A DNA stretch of 64,000 nucleotides, from contig JAJDUF010000016.1 of assembly GCA_022826725.1 (NCBI GenBank), forward strand, positions 434,001-498,000, read 5' to 3'. This DNA is from Chloroflexota bacterium. GTDB lineage: Bacteria > Chloroflexota > UBA11872 > UBA12225 > JAJDUF01. Below the pieces are notes generated by a model. The model had not been told where the DNA came from. It did not search any database and saw nothing but the letters and a program-made list of their open reading frames with translations. The translations under genes and the position numbers were made by a program. This document shows, in pieces, positions 33,498 through 41,490 of this stretch. Each line of letters opens with the position of its first letter. Position 1 is the stretch's first letter.

Positions 33498-34919
33498 ATG
33501 TCCCTGACCTTCGCCCAACTAGGTGTCCCCGAGACCATCTGCAACGCCCTAAAGCATCGAGGCTTCACCAAACCCTTCGAGATCCAGGCAGCTACGGTAG
33601 CCGACGCCTTGGCCGGACGCGATATCTGCGGCCGCGCCCCTAGCGGATCAGGCAAGACACTCGCCTTTGGGATCCCACTCGTCGCCAGCGTCGGCCGTGC
33701 CGAGACCAGGCGACCACACGCGCTCGTACTGGCACCGACACGTGAGCTTGCCGAACAGATCAACACTGTGCTTCGCTCCTTTGCCGGGGCGGTCCGTATA
33801 GGAGTCGTCTATGGCGGTATTGGCTACGCCACCCAAATTAGGGCGCTCCGGCGGGGTGTGGACATCCTGGTCGCCTGTCCCGGACGGCTGGAGGATCTCA
33901 TCGACCAAGGCGCCGTGAGCCTCTCCGCAATCAACCGGGTCGTACTCGACGAGGCCGACCGAATGGCCGACATGGGCTTCATGCCCGCCGTTCGCCGGTT
34001 GCTCGACCGGACGGCACGCAAGCGCCAGACCATGTTGTTCTCCGCGACACTCGACGGCGATGTGGCCAAGCTCACCCGCGACTACCAACAGAATCCCGTC
34101 CGTCACGAGGTCGGAGAGGAGACCCCGGATATCACCGCGGCCCACCACATGTTCTGGAACATGGCCCAAGTCGACCGCCCGGGGATCACCGCAGAGGCCG
34201 TAAGTGCGGTGTGGCCGGCCATCGTTTTCTGTCGGACCCGACACAGGTCCGACCGGCTTGCTAAGCAACTCGGTAAGGCCGGCATCCAGGCGGCAGCGAT
34301 CCACGGCGGCCGCAGGCAGAGCCAGCGCAACCGAGCGCTCGCCGACTTCGCCAGTGGTCGAGTGCAGGCCTTGGTCGCGACCGATGTAGCCGCCCGCGGC
34401 ATCCACGTTGACGGTGTAGCGTCAGTTGTCCACTATGACGCGCCTGAGGATCACAAGACCTACGTTCACCGGTCCGGGCGCACCGCTCGGGGCGGCCAGG
34501 GCGGAGTGGTCGTCTCCCTCGTCCAACCTGATCAGGTGAAAGGCATGCGCCGACTACAGCGTCAGGTCGGCCTCAACGAACCGTTCACGACTCCTGACGC
34601 CAGCGCGTTGCGTGATCTCTCACGCGCACCCTCTCCGACCTATCCTGCCGCAACCGCCGAGGAGCACGAGATCGGGTCACGTGCTCCTCGGCACACGCAG
34701 CCCACTGACCCAAGGCGCCACCAAGATCACAGCGGCCGCGCCACATCAGGCCGGCACAAGGGACGACCGAAGGCCAAGCACCGTAAGAAAGCGAGCCAGG
34801 GGCATGGCGGTGGCCGATCATGGGGCAGGAACAAGGCCTACCGGTCCTCACGCGCGGGCGGTAGTACGCCGAGCCGCAGGGCCAGTCGGACGCATCAGCT
34901 ATCCCGCGCTGCGGGATAG
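33498..34919 (+). CDS. DEAD-box ATP-dependent RNA helicase
   Basis: 473 residues from ATG 33498, with AAGGAG upstream; the frame is open further back. Motifs: Q motif (FAQLGVPETICNALKHRGFT), I APSGSGKTLAFGIP, Ia PTRELAEQI, II VLDEADRM, III SAT, IV IVFCRTRHRSD, V VATDVAARGIHVDG and VI HRSGRTARGG. These proteins remodel RNA, often in ribosome assembly or cold adaptation. The C-terminal 90 residues are basic and rich in Arg, His, Lys and Gly, likely an RNA-binding tail. The sequence resembles actinobacterial versions and its composition differs from the neighbours, so transfer is possible. A strong hairpin overlaps the stop. Confidence 0.92.
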   Translation: MSLTFAQLGVPETICNALKHRGFTKPFEIQAATVADALAGRDICGRAPSGSGKTLAFGIPLVASVGRAETRRPHALVLAPTRELAEQINTVLRSFAGAVRIGVVYGGIGYATQIRALRRGVDILVACPGRLEDLIDQGAVSLSAINRVVLDEADRMADMGFMPAVRRLLDRTARKRQTMLFSATLDGDVAKLTRDYQQNPVRHEVGEETPDITAAHHMFWNMAQVDRPGITAEAVSAVWPAIVFCRTRHRSDRLAKQLGKAGIQAAAIHGGRRQSQRNRALADFASGRVQALVATDVAARGIHVDGVASVVHYDAPEDHKTYVHRSGRTARGGQGGVVVSLVQPDQVKGMRRLQRQVGLNEPFTTPDASALRDLSRAPSPTYPAATAEEHEIGSRAPRHTQPTDPRRHQDHSGRATSGRHKGRPKAKHRKKASQGHGGGRSWGRNKAYRSSRAGGSTPSRRASRTHQLSRAAG

Positions 34920-34921
34920 CT
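34897..34921. repeat. Perfect 11-bp hairpin over the helicase stop codon
   Basis: AGCTATCCCGC-GCT-GCGGGATAGCT is a perfect inverted repeat with a three-base loop; the TAG stop of the helicase gene (34917-34919) lies in the right arm. No T-run follows. Nothing else is recognised in the 257 bp up to the small ORF at 35177. Confidence 0.6.
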
Positions 34922-35176
34922 CGGCCGTCGCGAACCGGCAGAGTTGGATGGCGGCTTGACGACCTCTGCAATTGGTTTCCATACCCCTCCCCTCCGGTGC
35001 CGACGGATCGTATCCTTCCCTCCTCCTGACCAAGGCCTCCGCACAGAGGCTGTTAACGATTCCGGTTAGGGTCATATAGCCCTGTGCAGGGGTGTAGAGA
35101 GCGCAGCATGCTCGCCAAGCAGGGCAACAGGCGCTAGAATGTGCGTTCAAGCAGCGCCGCAACACAGAGAACGGCA

Positions 35177-35395
35177 ATGGCGAGAAAGGCACCGGCAGCG
35201 CAAATGCCCCTGTTGCAGTTGCTGACTCCCGCTGCGCTGCAACGGATGCGCGCCCCGCGCTTCCTGGCGACGGTCGCAGCGGCGCAAGCCAACCCCGACG
35301 ATCTCACTCCGGAAGTACGGGAGGTCTTGGCGCGCGAAATCGCGATTCGGGAAGCGCGAGCCTACCGGCGCCGGCGGCGGGTACCCCGCGCGTAG
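35177..35395 (+). CDS. Small basic hypothetical protein
   Basis: 72 residues from ATG 35177. The sequence (ARKAPAAQMPLLQLLTPAAL, then EVREVLAREIAIREARAYRR and an Arg-rich end) has no recognised family. The frame is open back to a GTG at 35141. There is a weak AGAGAACGG site upstream. It is convergent with the decarboxylase gene 22 bp away. It may be a real small protein, but codon and motif support is limited. Confidence 0.35.
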   Translation: MARKAPAAQMPLLQLLTPAALQRMRAPRFLATVAAAQANPDDLTPEVREVLAREIAIREARAYRRRRRVPRA

Positions 35396-35417
35396 GCGCC
35401 GGCCCGCCGAGCAGCAC

Positions 35418-36764
35418 CTAGCGGTAGTGCTGGCCAGCAAATAAGGCGGTCGGATCGAGCGGCTCACGGATCAGCGTCACCGTGCCGTCCATCTCCAACA
35501 GGTACTCGGCCGGCCACGCATGGCTGAGGAAGGCCAGCGACGACATCGTGAGTCCATAGGCGCCGGCCTTGTGCAAGGCGAGCAAGTCGCCCTCGCGCAG
35601 GGGGGGAAGCAGCGCAGCGCGGGCAATGACATCAATCGAGGTGCAGAGCGGTCCGCCGATGGCGTAGGTGCGGGGCGAGCCTCGGTGGCCCTCAACTACC
35701 GCGCCTGTGCCGGACTCCGATCCGGTAGCGCGAAGCAGCAACGTCACCGGATGGTCCTGACGGACCGCTACCGGGCGCCGGAAGTGATTCGTCCCGCCGT
35801 CCACCAGGGCATAATCCGTGCCCCGCGAGTGTTTCACGTCGAGCACGCGCACGACGTAGGTGCCAGCCTCGCCGACCAAGTAGCGGCCTAGCTCCAGCGC
35901 GATCTCCTTGTCGCCGAATCCGAATGTTGCGATGAGGCCCCACAGGCTGGCCGCATAGTGGGCCAGATCGAGGTCGCGGCCCGGAAACGCCCGGTAATCC
36001 ACGCCGAGACCGCCGCCGAGGTCCACAACCGGAAAGCGCCGCCGGTAGTCTCGCTCTAGCCGCTGCACGAGGTCGAAGACGTGGCGCGTGTACTCCACGA
36101 GCAGCGACGATTCCAGCACTCCAGTGGCAGCAAAGACGTGGACTCCCTGCAAGTCGAGGTGCCGGAGCTTGAGAATCCGCGGGAGCACGTCGTCAAGCTG
36201 CTCCTCGTCAACACCGAACTTCTGGGCACCGCCGCCGAGTTGGACCGCAGCATCGGCATCGTGAACCTCGAAGCGAGCGTTGACGCGCAGCAAGATCGGC
36301 TGGCGTCTGCGTGGGAAGTCTGCTTGCTGTGTTCCAGCAGCGACAATGGCATCGAGTCGTTGGGCCTCACCCAGCGATTCGACATTGATCGTGCGGAGGC
36401 CGTACCGCACCGAGGCGGCCAGCTCGTCGTCCGTCTTGGCCGGACCAGTAAACAGCACCCGGTCGCCGGAGATACCGAGGCGCTCGGCGACGGCCAGCTC
36501 ACCGGCCGAGGCAATCTCCATGCCCGCACCGAGCGCGGTTAGCTCCTGCACGAGCCGCAGCGATGGGTTGGCCTTGATCGCATAGTAGACGCGCACTTGT
36601 GGGGGAAGCGCCGTCGTCAACTCGCGGTAACGGCGCTGTACGGTGGCGAGGTCGTAGATATAGAAGGGTGTGCGGTCCGCGAGCGCAGCGAGCGTCTCCC
36701 GCGGCACCAAACGCCCGACAAATAGCTCCCGTCCGCCGTCACTCGCTGCTTGTTGCGTGCTCAT
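35418..36764 (-). CDS. PLP-dependent decarboxylase, fold type III (DAP-decarboxylase-like)
   Basis: 448 residues. The PLP Lys is in RVYYAIKANPSLRLVQEL. Other family blocks are GAGMEIASAGELAVAERLG, FPVVDLGGGLGVDYRAF, LELGRYLVGEAGTYVVRV and HKAGAYGLTMSSLAFLSHAW. In diaminopimelate decarboxylase the C-terminal motif is GPxCES; here it is GPLCTSIDVIA, so the Glu that recognises DAP is a Thr. The same change is known from BtrK-like and exosortase-linked decarboxylases that act on other amino acids or carrier-bound substrates. It lies 1.6 kb from dapC-dapD, so lysine synthesis is still possible. The substrate is uncertain. Confidence 0.82.
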   Translation of the reverse strand: MSTQQAASDGGRELFVGRLVPRETLAALADRTPFYIYDLATVQRRYRELTTALPPQVRVYYAIKANPSLRLVQELTALGAGMEIASAGELAVAERLGISGDRVLFTGPAKTDDELAASVRYGLRTINVESLGEAQRLDAIVAAGTQQADFPRRRQPILLRVNARFEVHDADAAVQLGGGAQKFGVDEEQLDDVLPRILKLRHLDLQGVHVFAATGVLESSLLVEYTRHVFDLVQRLERDYRRRFPVVDLGGGLGVDYRAFPGRDLDLAHYAASLWGLIATFGFGDKEIALELGRYLVGEAGTYVVRVLDVKHSRGTDYALVDGGTNHFRRPVAVRQDHPVTLLLRATGSESGTGAVVEGHRGSPRTYAIGGPLCTSIDVIARAALLPPLREGDLLALHKAGAYGLTMSSLAFLSHAWPAEYLLEMDGTVTLIREPLDPTALFAGQHYR

Positions 36765-36827
36765 GGCTTGCTGCCGTTCCTCGGAAACGTTGCATGGAGC
36801 AACCGTATACGGCTCCGTATTCGCCTG

Positions 36828-37703
36828 TCAACCAAGTTCAGTGTCACGCCGAGTGGTCAGTTGGGCGGGGCGGCGGGCTACGGCGAGCAGGTGATTGGAC
36901 ACGCCGACGATGCTCGGATGGTCGCAGGTGTCCAGCAACTGCTTACGCCAGGTTGGCCAGCGCTCCGGGTCCGCCATTAATGCGTTGAGGTGCTCTTCCG
37001 GCAGATGCGCCCCCAAGCCGTTGCAGCCATACAACCGCACCGGTTCGAGGCCCGCCGCAGCCAACGACGCGACAAGCTCCTCCGGGAGAAAGTAGTACGT
37101 CGGCGCGCCGCCAGGGCCGATGGCGGCGATACCCGTCTCCGGCAGATGCGGGAAGTACTGTGTGTAGCAACTCGGCCACTGCACGGTCGAGCGGTAAGCA
37201 CCCAGCCGGTTCATCACCGCGATGAACAGGAAAGTACCCGGCTTCACTACCCGCCGCAGCTCGGCCAGGGCCTGCCGGCGCGGTGCCGCTTCGATGACGT
37301 GAGAGAGGACACCGCCTAGACAGAGCACGGCGTCGAACTGCGCGTCCCCGAACCGGGAGAGGCCCGTAATCGAGCCTTCGACCACTGCCGACACCCGCTC
37401 GCGGACCGCCGGGGCGGACTCGGCAATGTGCTGGCGAGCCAAAGCCAGCAGCGCCGGGCTGAGGTCGAGGAGGGACATGGTGTAGCCCCGCGCGGCCAGA
37501 GTCAGGGTGTAGCGCCCGGGGCCACCGCCGGCATCCAGAAGATGGCAGGGGCGATCCGGTGTCACGACCGGCAGATGCCGCTTGAGCGCGTGCATCGTGA
37601 CCAGGTGCTCCAGCCGGTACTGCGCCCCGGATTCGAGGCGGCGCCACTCCCACTCGGGATCATGGTCGTAAGCAGCGCGGACCTGCGCCAGCGTGTCTTT
37701 CAT
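36828..37703 (-). CDS. Class I SAM-dependent methyltransferase
   Basis: 291 residues. Motif I is HLLDAGGGPGRYTLTLAARG, followed by YTMSLLDLSPALLALARQHI and QFDAVLCLGGVLSHVIEAAP, then LRRVVKPGTFLFIAVMNRLG. After the Rossmann part the C-terminus (GAPTYYFLPEELVASLAAAG and on) forms an extra domain common in this family. The substrate is unknown. It is upstream of the decarboxylase on the same strand, 63 bp apart, and could be co-transcribed. Confidence 0.82.
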   Translation of the reverse strand: MKDTLAQVRAAYDHDPEWEWRRLESGAQYRLEHLVTMHALKRHLPVVTPDRPCHLLDAGGGPGRYTLTLAARGYTMSLLDLSPALLALARQHIAESAPAVRERVSAVVEGSITGLSRFGDAQFDAVLCLGGVLSHVIEAAPRRQALAELRRVVKPGTFLFIAVMNRLGAYRSTVQWPSCYTQYFPHLPETGIAAIGPGGAPTYYFLPEELVASLAAAGLEPVRLYGCNGLGAHLPEEHLNALMADPERWPTWRKQLLDTCDHPSIVGVSNHLLAVARRPAQLTTRRDTELG

Positions 37704-37779
37704 CCGGAAGCCTGCTCCACAGAGGAATGAGTTGCCTGAAAGACGGTATATAGGACGCCCAGGCGGCTGCTGTCAGTCC

Positions 37780-38250
37780 TCAGTCCGCCGTATTCACACT
37801 GCCCAAGATCTCTTCAGTATCTGGAATCAGACCGAGTTGTTGCCACGTATCTGCCTGGTCCCAGAGCGCACTGATCTCGATTATGCGGCCCTTCCGCAAC
37901 CGATAGATACCGATGGCTCTTTCAACAATGGTTTTTCCGGTGGCTGACACGCCGAGGAACTCTTCCCCGTGCGTAAACTGACGCTCCCAGTAGATCATGA
38001 CCCGGTCGCCCTCAGCCAGCATGTCCAGGATCGTCACCGTATAGTCGGGGAACTCCTCGACGCGGTTGCGGATTCTCTGGGAGTATTCCTCACGGGTGAC
38101 GATCTCTGGCGCTTGCTGGCTCTCGGTGCGTAAGAGGCCGCGCTTGGAGACCGTCTGGGCCACCACCTGATCAAGGATGGCGAAGTTGCGGTTATTCAGT
38201 TCATCCACATAGCGGCGGATAGTCGCCCGGTTCTCATGTTCTACAGTCAT
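37780..38250 (-). CDS. SnoaL-like ester cyclase / NTF2-fold protein
   Basis: 156 residues from ATG 38250 (AGGAGA upstream). The NTF2-like fold is suggested by NRATIRRYVDELNNRNFAIL, YSQRIRNRVEEFPDYTVTIL and DRVMIYWERQFTHGEEFLGV, with SATGKTIVERAIGIYRLRKG and ISALWDQADTWQQLGLI at the end. This last part (IxExWxxxDxxxxxxQLG) is typical of SnoaL-type proteins annotated as ester cyclases. The true reaction is unknown. It is divergent from dapC, with 134 bp between. Confidence 0.82.
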   Translation of the reverse strand: MTVEHENRATIRRYVDELNNRNFAILDQVVAQTVSKRGLLRTESQQAPEIVTREEYSQRIRNRVEEFPDYTVTILDMLAEGDRVMIYWERQFTHGEEFLGVSATGKTIVERAIGIYRLRKGRIIEISALWDQADTWQQLGLIPDTEEILGSVNTAD

Positions 38251-38384
38251 AGCTCTTTCTCCTGCCGGATGAATGAAAGAGTCGGGAAGGCACCGGTCTC
38301 CGCTGGCACTTGCGACGGGAGCGCCGTGCTCCTGGCATAGTAGACGGTCAGCTCGAACCGTCGGCCGCTCGGACAGACAGAATA

Positions 38385-39530
38385 ATGAACAGCGCCATCG
38401 AGACGTTAGCACCCTACGCCTTCACCGCGCTCCGGCAGCGCAAGGAAGCGCTGCAAGCACAGGGCATTGAGCTGCTCGATTTCGGAGTCGGTGATCCTCA
38501 GGACCCTACGCCCGCGTTCATCCGCCAAGCGCTGACTGCCGCCCTGACACCGGAGTCGCGCTATCCCACCTCCGCCGGTCTCCCGGAGCTACGGCAAGCT
38601 ATCGCCGGCTGGTTCGGTCGCCGGTTCGGCGTGACACTCGATCCCGACGTACACGTCTTGCCGGCGAACGGCTCCAAGGAGGCCCTGTTCAACCTGGGAC
38701 TGGCCCTGCTCGACGACCCACGCCGCGGGCCACAGGCCGTCGGTGTGCCGGAGCTGGCCTACCAGGTCTACGCCGACAGCGCCCGACTCCACCATGCCGA
38801 GGTCATCCCCTTGCCGCTCGACACCGACTGGCTGCCCGACCTCAATGCGCTGACGCCCGACGTGCTCGGCCGTCTGCGCCTCCTCTGGCTGAACTATCCC
38901 AACAATCCCACGGGCGCCGTAGCACCACCGTCCTACTACCGTGAGGTGCTCGCCCTGGCCGAGCGCTGGGACTTCTACGTGGCCTCCGACGAGGCCTACA
39001 GCGAGCTGTGGTACGACAGTCCCCCGCCGAGCCTGCTGCAAACCGGGCTGGAGCGGGCTATCGTTATCAACACGCTCTCCAAGCGCAGCAACATGACCGC
39101 CTATCGCAGCGGCCTGATCGCGGGTGACGCGCAGGTGCTCGCCACCCTCCGCAACGTGCGCCCGCGGATGGGGGTGGCGACCCCGGAGTTCATCCAGCAG
39201 GCGGCGCGTGCTGCCTGGGAAGACGAAGCACACGTGACGGCCCAGCGCCTACGCTACGCCGAGCGGCGGCAGCTGTTCATCGAGGTCCTAGCACGCAAGG
39301 AACTGGTCGTAGACGCGAGCGCGGCGACGTTCTACTTGTGGGTCCGCGTACCGGAGCGGGTGGCGGGGCGCTCATCACGGGAGTTCGCCGAGTGGCTGCT
39401 GGAGCGCGGGATTGTCGTGCTCCCAGGCGAGTTCTTGGGAGCGCGCGGCGCCGGGCACGTCCGGCTGGCGCTGGTACCGCCACTGGAGACCTGCCAACGG
39501 GCAGTCGAGATTCTCGACAGCGTGCTCTGA
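38385..39530 (+). CDS. dapC: Succinyldiaminopimelate aminotransferase-type (class I PLP), DapC
   Basis: 381 residues from ATG 38385. Class I aminotransferase fold: LLDFGVGDPQDPTPAFIRQA, YPTSAGLPELRQAIAGWFGR, VLPANGSKEALFNLGLALL, LWLNYPNNPTGAV, FYVASDEAYSELWY and INTLSKRSNMTAYRSGLIAG (PLP Lys). It is followed 44 bp later by dapD, which makes the N-succinyl intermediate, so it most likely catalyses the next step, N-succinyl-2-amino-6-ketopimelate to N-succinyl-LL-DAP. LL-DAP aminotransferase (DapL) is a close relative, but the dapD neighbour favours DapC. Confidence 0.85.
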   Translation: MNSAIETLAPYAFTALRQRKEALQAQGIELLDFGVGDPQDPTPAFIRQALTAALTPESRYPTSAGLPELRQAIAGWFGRRFGVTLDPDVHVLPANGSKEALFNLGLALLDDPRRGPQAVGVPELAYQVYADSARLHHAEVIPLPLDTDWLPDLNALTPDVLGRLRLLWLNYPNNPTGAVAPPSYYREVLALAERWDFYVASDEAYSELWYDSPPPSLLQTGLERAIVINTLSKRSNMTAYRSGLIAGDAQVLATLRNVRPRMGVATPEFIQQAARAAWEDEAHVTAQRLRYAERRQLFIEVLARKELVVDASAATFYLWVRVPERVAGRSSREFAEWLLERGIVVLPGEFLGARGAGHVRLALVPPLETCQRAVEILDSVL

Positions 39531-39574
39531 GCGCGGCGGAGGCGCGGACGCACACAACGTAAAGGAGTGGACTG

Positions 39575-40402
39575 ATGGATCGAGAGACGATGCAGACGCT
39601 GATCGAGGCTGCGGCCAGTGGCGAGCGCTCGGCGGATGATGCCGTGGTCGGCGCGGCCGTGGAAGCGACGATTGCGGCGCTCGACGACGGCAGCCTGCGG
39701 GTTGCTGAGCAAAGTGGGCCGGGCGAGTGGCGAGTCAACGCCTGGGCCAAGCAAGCCATCCTGCTCTACTTCGGTATGCAGGACATGGTCATCCACGAGG
39801 TCGGACCGTTCCAATTCCACGACAAGGTACCGCTCAAGCGCAACCTGGACGCCGCCGGCGTGCGGGTCGTTCCGCCCGGCACGGCCCGGTACGGCTCGTT
39901 CTTGGAGCCGGGGGTCATTCTCATGCCCGGTTATGTCAACATCGGCGGCTGGGTGGGTGCCGGGACGATGGTGGACACCTGGGCAACGGTCGGCTCGTGT
40001 GCCCAAATCGGTCGCAACGTGCATCTCGCGGGCGGCGTGGGTATCGGCGGCGTCCTGGAGCCGCCGCAGGCCCAGCCGGTTATCGTCGAGGACAACGCCT
40101 TCATCGGCAGCCGGTGCATCATTGTCGAGGGCGCAGTGATCGAAGAGGAGGCCGTGTTGGGCGCTGGCGTGATGATTACGGCGAGCAGCAGGATTGTTGA
40201 CGTGCGGGAAGGCGCCGACGGCCAGGTTTATCGCGGCCGGGTGCCGGCGCGGGCGGTTGTGGTGGACGGCGTGTATCCTCGCCAGTTCCCCGGCGGCGCT
40301 GCCTACATCCGCTGCGCCTACATCATCGGTACACGCAGCGAGCGGCACGACAAGAATCTCTCGCTCGAACAGGCGCTCCGCGACTACGACGTCACGGTCT
40401 AA
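39575..40402 (+). CDS. dapD: Tetrahydrodipicolinate N-succinyltransferase DapD
   Basis: 275 residues, the normal length of proteobacterial-type DapD. The N-terminal helical part (ETMQTLIEAAASGERSADDA and WRVNAWAKQAILLYFGMQDM) is followed by the left-handed hexapeptide helix (YGSFLEPGVILMPGYVNIGG, GAGTMVDTWATVGSCAQIGR and VHLAGGVGIGGVLEPPQAQP). It adds succinyl from succinyl-CoA to tetrahydrodipicolinate in the lysine/DAP pathway. It is co-oriented with dapC, 44 bp downstream. Confidence 0.95.
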   Translation: MDRETMQTLIEAAASGERSADDAVVGAAVEATIAALDDGSLRVAEQSGPGEWRVNAWAKQAILLYFGMQDMVIHEVGPFQFHDKVPLKRNLDAAGVRVVPPGTARYGSFLEPGVILMPGYVNIGGWVGAGTMVDTWATVGSCAQIGRNVHLAGGVGIGGVLEPPQAQPVIVEDNAFIGSRCIIVEGAVIEEEAVLGAGVMITASSRIVDVREGADGQVYRGRVPARAVVVDGVYPRQFPGGAAYIRCAYIIGTRSERHDKNLSLEQALRDYDVTV

Positions 40403-40534
40403 ACGGTTGTAAATAGATCGAAGGTACGCCACGGAAGCATCCTGGAAATGCCGAATGCCGATACCAGGTTCCGGGCTGCCTCCAAGCGCGCGTAGCCCTT
40501 GACATGCGAGCAGGAATACGGTAGAGCCTGTGCC

Positions 40535-41401
40535 ATGGAATTACTGACCTTCAAAATAATCGCCGCCGCTGCGATGGTCGCCATGGCCGTATTCGGCGGC
40601 GTGATCCCCCTCTATGCGGCCCGCATGGCGGGCAGCCAGCGCTTCTTTTCGTTGGGTAATGCCTTTACCGGCGGCATTTTCCTCGGTCTTGGATTCATCC
40701 ACTTCCTGCCCGATGGAATCCATGAGCTTGAAGAGCTTGTGGACTACCCCCTGGCAGTGCTGATGGCGACGGTGGGGCTGGGTGTGCTCCTGTTGATTGA
40801 CCGTGTCATTCTCGGCGATCGCTATGGCGAGGAGGACCTGGTCAACCAGAATCCCCGGGCATTCTACCCGTATTTGCTGCTGGCGCTCCTATCGGTCCAC
40901 TCCTTCATCGTCGGGGTTTCGCTCGGCCTTGAGCATCACGTGTTGGCCGCGATCGTCATTGTCGTGGGCGTGCTCGCCCACAAGGCATCGGAAACCTTTG
41001 CCCTGATGGTGAGCACGCATACGGCCGGGCTGGCAGCGAGAGCACAGAAAATCATCCTGACGCTCTTTGCCGCGATGACCCCGGTCGGGGTGGCGGTCGG
41101 CTTGCTGGCAACCAACACCTTAGGAGAAAATGAAACCGCCACCGCTTGGGCGATTGGGCTTTTCAACTCGTTCGCGGCCGGAACCTTTATCTACATGGCA
41201 ATCGTCGAAATGATTGACGCCGAGTTGGCGCGGCGCGACGTGCGCGTAGCGAAGTTCGTGATGAGTGTCATCACCGGCGCCGATGACGTGCCGATGCCCA
41301 CGAAGGACACGGACCGGTGGCTGAAGTTCATCCTGATTATCGCGGGTGTCGCGCTGATCGCGGTGCTGGCCCAATGGACACACGTCCCACATGCCCATTA
41401 G
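40535..41401 (+). CDS. ZIP-family metal transporter
   Basis: 288 residues from ATG 40535; a TTG frame extension is less likely. About eight helices are seen. TM4 has LLALLSVHSFIVGVSLGLEH and TM5 has HKASETFALMVSTHTAGLAA, the metal-binding His/Glu pair of ZIP transporters (ZIP I/II pattern HSxxxG and HKxxExFAL). It brings in zinc or other divalent metals. A TTGACA at 40499-40504 lies 30 bp upstream and may be its promoter -35 box with a very short leader. No metal regulator is near. Confidence 0.88.
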   Translation: MELLTFKIIAAAAMVAMAVFGGVIPLYAARMAGSQRFFSLGNAFTGGIFLGLGFIHFLPDGIHELEELVDYPLAVLMATVGLGVLLLIDRVILGDRYGEEDLVNQNPRAFYPYLLLALLSVHSFIVGVSLGLEHHVLAAIVIVVGVLAHKASETFALMVSTHTAGLAARAQKIILTLFAAMTPVGVAVGLLATNTLGENETATAWAIGLFNSFAAGTFIYMAIVEMIDAELARRDVRVAKFVMSVITGADDVPMPTKDTDRWLKFILIIAGVALIAVLAQWTHVPHAH

Positions 41402-41490
41402 CGCATAGCAGCAACCTTACCGGACCCTGAAAACCCCGCAACCGTCCTCTGCGCCTCCATGGCACCTCTGCTGGCCGCAGCCTCCACCAG

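Noticed and set aside
34899-35192. 97-codon minus-strand frame after the helicase
   Set aside because: Cys/Arg-rich with no recognisable domain; it starts inside another frame and crosses the helicase hairpin.
39332-40432. 366-codon minus-strand frame opposite dapD
   Set aside because: Antisense to a clear DapD with hexapeptide repeats.
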